A stretch of 64,000 nt of DNA from an uncultured Lachnospiraceae bacterium. Lineage in GTDB: Bacteria > Bacillota > Clostridia > Lachnospirales > Lachnospiraceae. The DNA lies in the NCBI GenBank assembly GCA_910586205.1, contig CAJUGD010000012.1, positions 1 through 64,000 on the forward strand, in the 5' to 3' direction. This document shows positions 15,926 through 24,097 of this stretch, one piece after another. A program made the translations under genes and the position numbers. Under the pieces are notes generated by a model. That model was not told the DNA's origin. It searched no databases and was given only the letters and a program-made list of their open reading frames with translations. Numbering within the stretch: position 1 is the stretch's first letter; each line of letters starts with the position of its first letter.

Positions 15926-18160
15926 ATGAAAGGGCGAAAGAAACAGGCGGCGGCATGGCTGGTCATTGCCAGCCTGCTTGTCTGCATTACCGGGGAACAT
16001 GCGCCGGCAGGCCGGGCCCTTGCCGCCCCGGCAACTCCCGGCAGCCTTTCCCTGGAGGGGGAGGGCCGGACGCCGCAGGAGGAGCGCTGGTTACAGGACA
16101 TCCCGTTTTATTATGATGAACACATGGAAAAGGTTTATGACTATGAAACCTTTCCGGAGCGCTATTACGGCGTGGAGCCTGCCATCGCCGGGGTGGATGA
16201 CGTGGCGCTTTTAGCCGTCGTGGCCATCGGCTGCGTCCTCGGGGCCTTCGGGATCCAGATGGCGTCGGAGGATATCGGAACCTTTTTAGTGGGCAGCTTT
16301 AAGCCCTGGTTAGAAAAGAAGCACCCGGACAAAATGTCTGACTTTGAGATTTTTTTGACCGGGGGAGCCATCGCCATTTCCGAGTGGGTGCCGCTGTTGG
16401 GGGAATTTCTCAATGGGGAGGAGGTTTCTGTTAAGGATACGGGCATTGAATATGCGCCGGCGGCTGTCCCTGCCAAGCCTTACTTTTCGGATTGGGATAC
16501 GGAAGGGAAAACATTTTTGTATACGTTCCAATATGATTATCCGGATAAAAGCTATACGGAAATCCGTGATTATCATTATAATTCCTCACAGGATGTTCTT
16601 TGTTTTTACGTTGATTCTACTTTGAATGATGAAGCGGGGAATCCATCCATCTACAAATTGAAATATTATTACCGGTATCAGGACACTTATAAAACAGACT
16701 GTCTGGATTATTATTATAACCATCTGTCAGATGAGGGGTATTATCTTTATAATCAATCCAAGTATAAACTAGGAGCCTCTGGAAGTACCTATCAACCTTC
16801 CAGCGTTTATATCTCTGACATTGGTTTTTTTGCCGATTATCCTGTTTTTATCAATGAGGTTGCCGCTCGGTCTTATGTGAATTATGGCACGACGGGCGGC
16901 ATAATCCATAATCAGGCGTCCAGCATCATCAAAACCGGGGCTTCCCTTCTGAAAGATAACTTACAGTTCCATGAACGCCATCTCTATGCGGAGAACCTTT
17001 CCCTCCCAGCAGACGAAGCCGGCCTACAGTCGGTTGCTTCCTCCCTGGATTCCGCAGAAACCTATGAAGAACTCATGGAAGTGGTGGAGCGGTACTGGCA
17101 GACCTCCCCCAAAAAGGCGGAGCTGACAGACGCCGTCTGTTATTCCAACCTGCAGTACATCGTCCGGGTCTTATCCCGCTACGCCGGCGCCGCCGTCACG
17201 GATGAGGAGATGGACGCCTTCATCCGCCATTTCTATGAGACCAGCACAGACGGCACCTCCGCCTTGGCAGAGGAACAGGCCGGGGAAATCGTCCGGCAGT
17301 TTGTGGTCATCAATGGCGGCGGTCAGGAGCCCGACGACGATAAAAACAAGAACCAGTACGTGGTTGTGAAACGCCTGGCAGCCGCCCTTGGCCTATTTTT
17401 GGTATCGGCCGGCCTAGTATCGGATGCCCCGGTCTTTGAGGGCGGGCAGACCATAGAAAATATAGAGTTAGCAGGTTCCTCCTCGGAGCTGCCTGCCCCG
17501 GATCCGGATCCGCCTTCCCCTCATCCCGGTGTTGATCTTTCCGGAATCCTGGACCTTCTGCGGAAGATCCTGGAGCTCCTCACCGCCTGGGCGGACCCGG
17601 CGGGCCTCATCAAACGGATGGCGGACCAGCTCTCCCTCCCGGGCCTGTTTGCATCCCTGATGTCGGCTGTCCGGGAAATCCCCGGCCTCATAAACGGGGA
17701 GCTGTCCCTGCCCCGGCTGTTTTCTGACCTGGCTGCAGAACTTCTTGCCCTTCCGGAACCCCTGCTGGAGCCCATTTCCGGCATTGTCCAGGCCGTCTGT
17801 GAACTGCAGGCTTTCCTTTCCGACGCCATCCCCTCCCCTGCACAGATCGCCCAGGCCGTGGAGGACGTTGTGATCGGGACGGACGATCCGGATTACCGGC
17901 TGGAACAGTCCGTTATTGACAAGTTTCCCTTCTGCATTCCCTTTGACCTGATCCGGTGTTTCCGGGTGTTACAGGCGGACCCGGTGGAGCCCGTCTGGCG
18001 CGTGCCCCTTTTCATTGACCATCCCGCTTTCCATCTGGAGGAGGAGCTGGTTTTAGACTTAACCCTCTTTGAGCAGCCCATTGCCGTGATCCGCTTTTTC
18101 CTGCTCTTTGCCTTTATTCTGGGCCTGATCCTGGCAACCCGCCAGCTCATCAGGGGATAA
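15926..18160 (+). CDS. adsorption/attachment minor coat protein (pIII-like)
   Basis: The 744-aa protein starts behind AGGAGG, with a basic, hydrophobic signal peptide (1 to about 34, ending RALAAP). A second hydrophobic helix lies near 92-112. A tyrosine-rich middle (about 185-335) is followed by a helical region, a Pro/Asp linker (about 500-515) and a C-terminal transmembrane anchor (about 718-738) ending RQLIRG. The segment DKFPFCIPFDLIRC before the anchor is what I recall from the C-termini of Gram-positive inovirus adsorption proteins. Such proteins cap one virion end, bind the receptor and release the particle from the membrane. The middle is encoded by DNA much richer in AT (about 16480-16930) than the flanks, suggesting an exchanged receptor-binding domain. 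Confidence 0.8.
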   Translation: MKGRKKQAAAWLVIASLLVCITGEHAPAGRALAAPATPGSLSLEGEGRTPQEERWLQDIPFYYDEHMEKVYDYETFPERYYGVEPAIAGVDDVALLAVVAIGCVLGAFGIQMASEDIGTFLVGSFKPWLEKKHPDKMSDFEIFLTGGAIAISEWVPLLGEFLNGEEVSVKDTGIEYAPAAVPAKPYFSDWDTEGKTFLYTFQYDYPDKSYTEIRDYHYNSSQDVLCFYVDSTLNDEAGNPSIYKLKYYYRYQDTYKTDCLDYYYNHLSDEGYYLYNQSKYKLGASGSTYQPSSVYISDIGFFADYPVFINEVAARSYVNYGTTGGIIHNQASSIIKTGASLLKDNLQFHERHLYAENLSLPADEAGLQSVASSLDSAETYEELMEVVERYWQTSPKKAELTDAVCYSNLQYIVRVLSRYAGAAVTDEEMDAFIRHFYETSTDGTSALAEEQAGEIVRQFVVINGGGQEPDDDKNKNQYVVVKRLAAALGLFLVSAGLVSDAPVFEGGQTIENIELAGSSSELPAPDPDPPSPHPGVDLSGILDLLRKILELLTAWADPAGLIKRMADQLSLPGLFASLMSAVREIPGLINGELSLPRLFSDLAAELLALPEPLLEPISGIVQAVCELQAFLSDAIPSPAQIAQAVEDVVIGTDDPDYRLEQSVIDKFPFCIPFDLIRCFRVLQADPVEPVWRVPLFIDHPAFHLEEELVLDLTLFEQPIAVIRFFLLFAFILGLILATRQLIRG

Positions 18161-18170
18161 GGGGGCCGCC

Positions 18171-18407
18171 ATGCTGATGAAGATCAAGGCCGCCCTCCTG
18201 ATGCTGGCCAACGCCCTGCTTTCCTTTTTGCCCTCCTCCCCCTTTACCAAGTTTTTCGATTCCATGGAGGCGCTGCCCGTTTTAGGGTTCCTCAACTATT
18301 TTATCCCGGTTTCCGAGATGATTGCCATGGGGGAGGCCTGGACGGCCTGTGTCGCTGTCTTTTATCTTTACCAGGCGGCCCTCCGTTTTACGAAGCTGAT
18401 TCAATGA
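18171..18407 (+). CDS. minor coat protein (pVI/DUF2523-like)
   Basis: The 78-aa protein has two membrane helices (about 5-20 and 55-72). Between them, LPVLGFLNYFIPVSEMIAMG is the hallmark segment of DUF2523/pVI-type minor coat proteins, followed by WTACVAVFYLYQAALR. It sits 10 bp after the pIII-like gene, the usual gene III-VI order. pVI pairs with pIII at the end of the particle. Confidence 0.78.
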   Translation: MLMKIKAALLMLANALLSFLPSSPFTKFFDSMEALPVLGFLNYFIPVSEMIAMGEAWTACVAVFYLYQAALRFTKLIQ

Positions 18408-18433
18408 CTGGATAGAAAGGAGCCTGAAGCCTT

Positions 18434-18691
18434 ATGTATGTTTATGTAGACCGTCTTTTCCTGCTGTTCTGCGTCCTCTTTACCGTGTTCCTCTGCGCCG
18501 CCCTTTTAGTCCTGGCTGATTTCCTTGCCTGGCTGGCCCGTTACCGCGTCCTGGGGGAAAATCCTCCCCCCTTCCTGCGTGCACAGGAGCTGCTTGCCTG
18601 CTTCTATGTGACGACCGCCTTCCTGGTTTTGGGGGTAATCGCCTACTGGCATGCGTACCTTTCCGGAGTATTGGAGGTGGCGCTGGGATGA
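18434..18691 (+). CDS. small phage membrane protein, 85 aa
   Basis: There are two hydrophobic helices (about 7-35 and 58-80) with a polar loop, RYRVLGENPPPF, between them. An AGAAAGGAG site precedes it. Its last codons overlap the zot start (ATGA). I do not recognise the family; given its coupling to the ATPase, a role in the membrane assembly complex is plausible. Confidence 0.65.
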   Translation: MYVYVDRLFLLFCVLFTVFLCAALLVLADFLAWLARYRVLGENPPPFLRAQELLACFYVTTAFLVLGVIAYWHAYLSGVLEVALG

Positions 18692-19335
18692 TCTATCTGT
18701 ACACCGGCACGCCCGGTTCCGGCAAAAGCTACCATGTGGCCAGGGATATCTACTTTTTCCTGCACTATGGCCGCAACGTAATTGCCAACTTTGATATTAA
18801 CTATGATGCAATCCCCTCCCGGGGTAAAAAACCGAAAGGCTGCTTTTTCTATCGTGACAACTTTGCGATCACACCGGATTGGCTGGTGGATTTTTCCCTG
18901 CTGTGCCATCGGAGGGATGTTAAGGGACGGATTGAGGAAAAGCAGACCTATTTAATCCTGGACGAATGCCAGTTGATTTTCAACTGCCGTTCTTGGAATG
19001 ACCGCCAGCGCCAGAAATGGTGCAGCTTTTTTACCCAGCATCGTAAATATGGCTTTGAAGTGATTTTAATCACCCAGTTTGACCGGTTAATCGACCGTCA
19101 GATCCGATCTTTGACAGAATTTGAGGTCAAGCACCGCAAAATCAACAACTTCGGGGCCGGCGGGTTCTTTGTGGGCCTGTTCTTTTGGGGTCATCCGGTA
19201 TTTGCCGCCATTGAATACTGGTACGGTGTCCGGGAGCGGTGCGGGATGACCATGATGGTCGGCAGGAAGAAGTATTATGATCTCTATGATTCCTATAAGC
19301 TGTTTGAGGCAGAGGGCCGGACAGGGGTGCCGTAG
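18688..19335 (+). CDS. zot: Zot-domain morphogenesis ATPase (pI-like)
   Basis: The 215-aa protein is the filamentous-phage assembly ATPase. Walker A is GTPGSGKS (7-14) and Walker B is YLILDEC (88-94, D92-E93). An arginine-rich TQHRKYGFEVILITQ segment follows, typical of the Zot family. A hydrophobic patch near 153-175 (GAGGFFVGLFFWG) may anchor it in the membrane. The protein is shorter than pI of coliphages, lacking a large extracellular domain that would meet a secretin. The family name comes from a cholera phage protein; no toxin activity is implied. Its stop lies in the loop of a 34-bp inverted repeat. Confidence 0.9.
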   Translation: MIYLYTGTPGSGKSYHVARDIYFFLHYGRNVIANFDINYDAIPSRGKKPKGCFFYRDNFAITPDWLVDFSLLCHRRDVKGRIEEKQTYLILDECQLIFNCRSWNDRQRQKWCSFFTQHRKYGFEVILITQFDRLIDRQIRSLTEFEVKHRKINNFGAGGFFVGLFFWGHPVFAAIEYWYGVRERCGMTMMVGRKKYYDLYDSYKLFEAEGRTGVP

Positions 19336-19375
19336 GCGGGGCCCCTGTCCGGCCCTCTGCCTCAAACAGCTTATA
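19294..19375. repeat. 34-bp perfect inverted repeat over the zot stop codon
   Basis: Arms 19294-19327 and 19342-19375 are perfect inverse copies with a 14-nt spacer that contains the zot TAG. The left arm is the final coding segment of zot; the right arm repeats it backwards in non-coding DNA. As ssDNA or RNA it forms an extremely stable hairpin. Candidate roles are transcription barrier between morphogenesis and replication genes, packaging signal or second-strand origin. Confidence 0.8.
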
Positions 19376-19520
19376 ATGCGGAGACCATCCCCTCCTTTCT
19401 ATCGAAAATGTTTATTCCTCCCGCTTCTCCCCTCCTGCACCACCGTCTTCTAATAGGTGGTCTGGAGATACATAGATTTTTTTGTAAGAAACCATAAGAT
19501 ACCTGGTCAAAACAGCCAAA

Positions 19521-19557
19521 AACTTTTTTCGGGAAACGGCCTTTTCCCGAAAAAGTT
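19521..19557. repeat. hairpin upstream of rep
   Basis: AACTTTTTTCGGGAAA (19521-19536) pairs with 19542-19557 except for a single bulge, around a CGGCC loop. It lies 38 bp before the rep start. It shares the TTTTCGGG arm with the early-gene hairpin at 12649-12698. It may control rep expression or serve as a Rep site. Confidence 0.55.
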
Positions 19558-19594
19558 ATCACTATCAAAAATGTTAACAGAAAGAGGTAAGGAC

Positions 19595-21262
19595 ATGCTA
19601 AATGCAAGGGAATTGAAACCGTATCGGATTTATCAGGAACTGGAAGAAGCACAAAAAGAGTACTGGTTTTCTTACCGCCAGCGGAAGTTCCTGCATAACA
19701 TAGACACGTTTTATTATTCGGTCAAGCTGCAGAACGACTTCCGCTCTGACACCAGCGATTGGGACGTGTTGTCTTTTCGCAGAAGATTTGAATCGCTCCA
19801 GGCTAACATGAAGTATGATGACTCCCTCCTCTTTTATGTGCCGGGCGTGGGGAACATGAACCTGTTGAACTTCCGCTATGGGAAGTACTATGACATCTGC
19901 CTGGAATGTCCGGAATACTTTCATGTCTTTTTTGCCTCCAAGGTTCCTCCCGGCGCCGGCAACTCCGAGTCTCTGACCTGTGAGATCATCGTCCAGATCC
20001 GCAGCTACATGCTGTGGATGTACGGCGTCCATGAATCCTTCCAGCGCTCCATGCGCTATGTCCAGGGCCTGGTTGACATGTTCCATCTAAAAATTGACTT
20101 TGTTCAGGAGAACCGGGTCGATTACTGCTGGCACTCCAACTACCTGGTTAATCCGGAAAAGTTCTTTGCCATTGAAAACTTTTATAAGATGCGGGTGGAC
20201 CGTTATCATGGAAGCATTTATCACACAGCCAAAGTAGGAAGCGAGGGATATGAGATTGATTATGTTGCATTAGGGAACCGTGGGGGAAAATGTTTTGTCC
20301 GGATTTATTTAAAGAGTAAGGAAGTCGTGGAACAGGGCTACAAAGCATTTTTCTTTAAAGTATGGCTGTTTCATGGCCTGATCTCCCGCTACGACCTGTA
20401 CTGCTATGAAAAAGCCTTTGTGCAGCGCAGCTGGCACTACATGACCATTGCCCGTCTGGAATACTATGTGGAGTTTGGATCTGTGGATTCCTTCAAAGAC
20501 GCCTGCAGGCATTTCATCAGGCAGTATGCGGAAAATGCCAAGGTCACCGACCCCATGCTGCGTTTGGCCGACCAGCTCACGCCCAAGATCCATTTAGTTA
20601 CGAACGTGGAATACCAGACCATGAGAAAGGGCACCAAATCCTATGTCTTGCTGCCTGTGCGTGATAACAGCGCCTATGGCGTCTGCCGGCGGGTTTACGA
20701 TTACCTGGACAACCATCCGCTGATTATCCGCTATCTGACTCATGACATCCTCCGCTTGGTGGAGCCCTCCGGAGACGTCAACAAGTCCAGGCGGGATTAC
20801 TGCGGGTTCTGGAAGTCCCTCCGAAGCGCGAAGTTAGTGGATGTTCACCGGCTTCCGGAGCAGCTGCGCCTCATCCGCGATTACAACCGCCGCCTAAACA
20901 GCGAGGCCATGAAGCGCACCCTGCTCAACAAAGCGGTCGTCTATGGGTTTTACACAAAAGGGATTAACGAAGACAGCGTGATGAGCGACTGTATGCAGGC
21001 GTTGCTGCAGCTCAATGATAATGATATCAAGAATGCCATGCGCTATAAACGCAAAAAATCCCGTCAGTTCAACCCCAATGAACTGGCGGGCCTCATCAAA
21101 GATCCGGAATCCTACCGGTTCGTGCTCTTAGATCCGCAAACCGGCGTGATCTATGATGAGGATACCATACTTTCCCTTCAAAATCAAGATGGGGAAGAAC
21201 TACAAGAGGAAGAAATACAGAAAGAAAGGGATGGGGAAAATGATGAAGACAAGGGAGAATAA
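19595..21262 (+). CDS. phage replication initiation protein (Rep_trans-like)
   Basis: I start this at ATG 19595, just after AGAGGTAAGG; a longer in-frame reading from 19457 would run through the hairpin and has no ribosome site. The 555-aa protein has the segment order of rolling-circle Rep_trans initiators: a beta-rich core with RVDYCWHS, then GNRGGKCFVRIYLKSKE and RLEYYVEFG (about residues 210-330). A helical, winged-helix-like part follows, with an acidic tail at the end (EELQEEEIQKERDGEND). Such proteins nick the origin and start ssDNA synthesis. The nicking tyrosine cannot be fixed by eye. The integrase start overlaps its 3' end by 23 bp. Confidence 0.7.
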   Translation: MLNARELKPYRIYQELEEAQKEYWFSYRQRKFLHNIDTFYYSVKLQNDFRSDTSDWDVLSFRRRFESLQANMKYDDSLLFYVPGVGNMNLLNFRYGKYYDICLECPEYFHVFFASKVPPGAGNSESLTCEIIVQIRSYMLWMYGVHESFQRSMRYVQGLVDMFHLKIDFVQENRVDYCWHSNYLVNPEKFFAIENFYKMRVDRYHGSIYHTAKVGSEGYEIDYVALGNRGGKCFVRIYLKSKEVVEQGYKAFFFKVWLFHGLISRYDLYCYEKAFVQRSWHYMTIARLEYYVEFGSVDSFKDACRHFIRQYAENAKVTDPMLRLADQLTPKIHLVTNVEYQTMRKGTKSYVLLPVRDNSAYGVCRRVYDYLDNHPLIIRYLTHDILRLVEPSGDVNKSRRDYCGFWKSLRSAKLVDVHRLPEQLRLIRDYNRRLNSEAMKRTLLNKAVVYGFYTKGINEDSVMSDCMQALLQLNDNDIKNAMRYKRKKSRQFNPNELAGLIKDPESYRFVLLDPQTGVIYDEDTILSLQNQDGEELQEEEIQKERDGENDEDKGE

Positions 21263-22238
21263 AAATGAACTGACCATGCAGGAAGCCTTTGAACGCTTTT
21301 TAGAAAACGGGAAATCCTCCTGGGCGCCCTCGACACTCCAGTTTTATGAGAAAAATGTGGGCTATTTCCTGAAATTTTTGTCAGAAGCTTACCCGGCCGG
21401 CCTCACCCCCGAACAGCTCCCCCCGTCCGTGTTCCTGGAATACTTAGTGAGCCTCCGCGTAAAGGAACGCTACTCCAACCATCCGCTGCGGGATTCAATG
21501 CAGGTGAAAGGAGCCATTAAAAACAATACCGTCCGGACCTATGGGCGGGCGGCCAAGGTGTTCTTAAACTGGTGCTACCAAAACCGGCTCTGCAGCCAGC
21601 GTCTGACGGAACATGTCCGGATGCCCAAACCGGATCCGGAGCAGATCCTGCCTTTGTCCGCAACGGAAGCGGAGGCTATGGACGCCGCGTTTGATCCTCA
21701 TATCCCCAATGACTTACGCAACCTTTGCATTCTTCACCTGATGTTGGACGCGGGACTGCGCAGCTGTGAAGTCATCCGGCTGCAGGCGGCGGATGTGGTT
21801 TTCTCCTCCGGCTACATCGCCATCAACCGTTCCAAACACTCCCGCAGCCGCGTGGTCCGAATGGTTCCCCGGCTTGAGAGGCTGCTGTCGGAATATGTCC
21901 ATGTCTTCCGGATTGCCAGCGGGGACGGTCCCTTTTTTCGGAAGTGCCGCAGCCGGGATCCCATTGATTCCAATGTAATCCGGGCGCTGTTCATCCGGAT
22001 CCGGCGCAGCACGGGCCTGGACCGGATTTATCCGCATTTGCTCCGGCACACGTTTGCGACAAGTTATATCATGGGAGGCGGTAATCTGGAATCGCTGCGT
22101 ATTCTGTTAGGTCATTATGATTACAGCGTCACCCGGATCTATCTGCATCTGGCGGATCAGTTCTTTGTGATGGATGCCGACATTTACCGGCTGGATCCCG
22201 TTTTATTTAAAACCGGGTACACCCCAAAACGCGGATAA
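21240..22238 (+). CDS. int: tyrosine recombinase/integrase
   Basis: I start this at ATG 21240 (behind AAAGGGATGGGG), giving 332 aa; an upstream in-frame ATG lies deep inside rep. The N-terminal SAM-like core-binding domain spans about 11-115. The catalytic set is complete: R174 (LRSCEV), K199 in the beta-hairpin (NRSKHS), H266-x-x-R269 (HLLRH), H292 (LGHYDYS) and nucleophile Y301. This is the XerC/D-like subfamily. It is the last gene before the right attachment repeat, as expected for an enzyme acting at tRNA-Lys. No excisionase is recognisable nearby. Confidence 0.93.
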   Translation: MMKTRENKNELTMQEAFERFLENGKSSWAPSTLQFYEKNVGYFLKFLSEAYPAGLTPEQLPPSVFLEYLVSLRVKERYSNHPLRDSMQVKGAIKNNTVRTYGRAAKVFLNWCYQNRLCSQRLTEHVRMPKPDPEQILPLSATEAEAMDAAFDPHIPNDLRNLCILHLMLDAGLRSCEVIRLQAADVVFSSGYIAINRSKHSRSRVVRMVPRLERLLSEYVHVFRIASGDGPFFRKCRSRDPIDSNVIRALFIRIRRSTGLDRIYPHLLRHTFATSYIMGGGNLESLRILLGHYDYSVTRIYLHLADQFFVMDADIYRLDPVLFKTGYTPKRG

Positions 22239-22269
22239 TAGATTGGCCTTTTTCATCACCAGCAGAGAG

Positions 22270-22464
22270 CCGGGCTGCAGCCCGGCCTTTTATTGGTATC
22301 GAAAAACGTTTCAAATCCGCCTCTCCTCTGAAGGAGCAAAAATTCCTAATTCCATTTGGAACAAAACAAAAGAAAAAAGCCCCGACCCCGCAGTTCGCAG
22401 CCTGCAAAATCAGAACTTTCAGTGCGCCCTCAGGGACTCGAACCCTGGACAAATAGATTAAGAG
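22270..22464. repeat. right attachment repeat
   Basis: Identical over all 195 bp to 10985-11179. Its right 42 bp form the 3' half of the intact tRNA-Lys gene. Confidence 0.92.
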
Positions 22465-22495
22465 TCTACTGCTCTACCAACTGAGCTAAGGGCGC
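22423..22495 (-). tRNA. tRNA-Lys(CUU)
   Basis: The minus strand folds as a complete 73-nt tRNA: acceptor GCGCCCT / AGGGCGC, D-arm AGCTCAGTTGGTAGAGC, anticodon loop CTCTTAA (anticodon CTT) on a GTAGA/TCTAT stem, and TTCGAGTCC in the T-arm. CCA is not encoded. The prophage is joined at the anticodon loop, and the tRNA was restored by sequence carried on the phage. Only a half copy remains at the other end. Confidence 0.95.
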
Positions 22496-22813
22496 TTGAT
22501 ATATCCGCAACACATCTTTTCTGTGGCACGAACATTATTCTATCGCAAAGGGTCAAAAATGTCAACCCCTTTTTTTACAAAAATCTTCAAAATTTCGTTG
22601 GAGTGTGTTTGAAAAATGCTTACTGGCACCTGTAAGCCGCATTTTATAAAACACTGTAGGCATTCCTTGCAGAAGATTTGCTTAAGTGAAAAAGGCGTAA
22701 CTAACCTCCTGAATTGAAAAAAGATACAAATAGCATCGCGTCCTTTGACGAAACCAACCAGTGTACTGTTCGGTCAGGAACTGAACTTTTGGACTGTCTG
22801 GCGCGTACCAGTG
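22496..22813. other. gap without gene
   Basis: AT-rich spacer after tRNA-Lys. I see no convincing frame, promoter or RNA structure in it. Confidence 0.4.
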
Positions 22814-22979
22814 CTAGAGCATGTCTGAAAATTCATTCCCGCCAGATACACGCCCCACTTTGCGGTATATTTGGCTCTCATTCCGTCAACGCAGCCCGCT
22901 GCGCCTCCCTCATTGGAGCCGAATCTCCCACAAACTGTAACACGCATCTGACGGAAAGCAATTTTCAGACACACTCTAG
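22814..22979. repeat. MITE-like 166-bp repeat with imperfect terminal inverted repeats
   Basis: The ends CTAGAGCATGTCTGAAAATT and (inverted) CTAGAGTGTGTCTGAAAATT match over about 33 bp with roughly eight mismatches, extending through CCCGCCAGAT / TCCGTCAGAT. The interior is GC-richer. Short frames inside are not convincing proteins. It may be a non-autonomous transposable repeat or a dispersed structured element. No clear target duplication is seen. Confidence 0.5.
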
Positions 22980-23161
22980 TACTACAGCAAACAATTCTTG
23001 CTGTACTTTTCCAAAAAACTATTTTAGATAGGTTTTCATAAGAAAGCCACCAGGATTCCGTTATATCATATAGTTAATTTTATTCATAACCAGGCAGACA
23101 AATCTGAAGTGTTCGCTGTAGTACCAAGAGCCTTTAATTCTAAAAGTCAAAACAAAAAATA

Positions 23162-23473
23162 TCAGCTACGAACCAGCTTCTCCAAAACCTCCTGGCTCTG
23201 TGCACCAATTACCCGATTTACCTCCTGTCCATTCTTAAACAGGATAACCGTAGGGATATTCATTACTCCGTATTTCATAGCAATTTCTTCACAATCATCC
23301 ACATTTAATTTACCAATAACCGCTTCTCCTGCCATTTCCTCTGCCAATTTCTCAACAATGGGAGCCATCATCCGGCAGGGACCGCACCAATCAGCATAAA
23401 AATCCACTAAAACCGGCTTATCTGCCTTTAACACTTCATCTTCAAAATTTGCTGTTGTAAACTTTTTTTCCAT
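23162..23473 (-). CDS. trxA: thioredoxin
   Basis: The 103-aa protein is a standard thioredoxin that reduces protein disulfides with electrons from thioredoxin reductase. The active site WCGPC is at 29-33, and the cis-proline segment MNIPTVILFKNG is at about 71-82. The length is typical. An AAAGGAGAG site precedes the ATG. It stands alone; no reductase gene is adjacent. Confidence 0.95.
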   Translation of the reverse strand: MEKKFTTANFEDEVLKADKPVLVDFYADWCGPCRMMAPIVEKLAEEMAGEAVIGKLNVDDCEEIAMKYGVMNIPTVILFKNGQEVNRVIGAQSQEVLEKLVRS

Positions 23474-23699
23474 AAATTTTCTCTCCTTTCATTAATCACT
23501 GCTTTTTAGATTTTTCTAAACCGCTATAACTGCATAAATACCTATTCTTTGAAACTCTGGTATATGCCGTTGTGAGAGTACCACCTCATTCAGTTACCTT
23601 GCAGGCCGAACAAGGCCATGTCCTCGCTTCGCTAAGGCTGACTCTGTGAAAGATCGTTAAGTAAAGCTAACGCAGCAAATGGAAATTCAGGCAAGTCAT

Positions 23700-24057
23700 T
23701 TAGAGAAATAGGAATGTGTCAGTACCTTGTGTACTGTCTGTATTATATTTCGGGAGAAACTCCGAAAAAATAATTTCCATCAGAGTACATTGTCGGCGGT
23801 CAACGATGTCACCGCGTTCCATTTCTCCTAAAAATTCCTTATACGCCGCTCTTGCCCTTTTTATAAAGCCGCTTTGCCTAAATAATACACTGCAATGACC
23901 TTTCCCCGCAGCATTTCAGCTCTTTCCTTTTGTACGGTTTACCGCCTTTTCTACTTCTTTAAAACTCTTATGCCATTTAAGAATCTGACGGTTCATGCCT
24001 TCTTTATTGCTGGTTGCACTGCGCATACTATTTACAAGCTTTGTCTTCCAATCCACA
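23700..24057 (-). pseudogene. decayed coding region of unknown family
   Basis: The minus strand holds two protein-like segments separated by a stop or shift: one with KLVNSMRSATSNKEGMNRQI and another with RARAAYKEFLGEMERGDIVD running to a TAA at 23700-23702. There is no ribosome site or intact start. The rest of the 620-bp gap between trxA and trmB shows no gene. I cannot assign the ancestor. Confidence 0.3.
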
Positions 24058-24097
24058 ATTTTCACCAAATCTTGTTTTCTTTAATATTATATGCAGA

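Larger units (their letters stand above)
11180..22464 (+). mobile_element. integrated filamentous phage (inovirus) of about 11.3 kb
   Basis: The element lies between perfect 195-bp direct repeats, one of which forms the 3' half of an intact tRNA-Lys gene. It encodes, in order, an immunity module (XRE repressor), an unknown early gene, a structured non-coding region, a putative ssDNA-binding protein, small membrane proteins, a signal-peptide-bearing major coat protein with terminator, a large adsorption protein, a pVI-like protein, a Zot-type ATPase, a replication initiator and a tyrosine integrase. This is the canonical filamentous-phage gene set minus the secretin, which a single-membrane host does not need. 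All structural and replication frames are open, so the prophage may be active. The excised circle would be 11,285 bp. Confidence 0.9.

Noticed and set aside
18688..19335. Zonula occludens toxin as a virulence factor
   Set aside because: The domain is the phage assembly ATPase; nothing in the sequence supports toxin activity.
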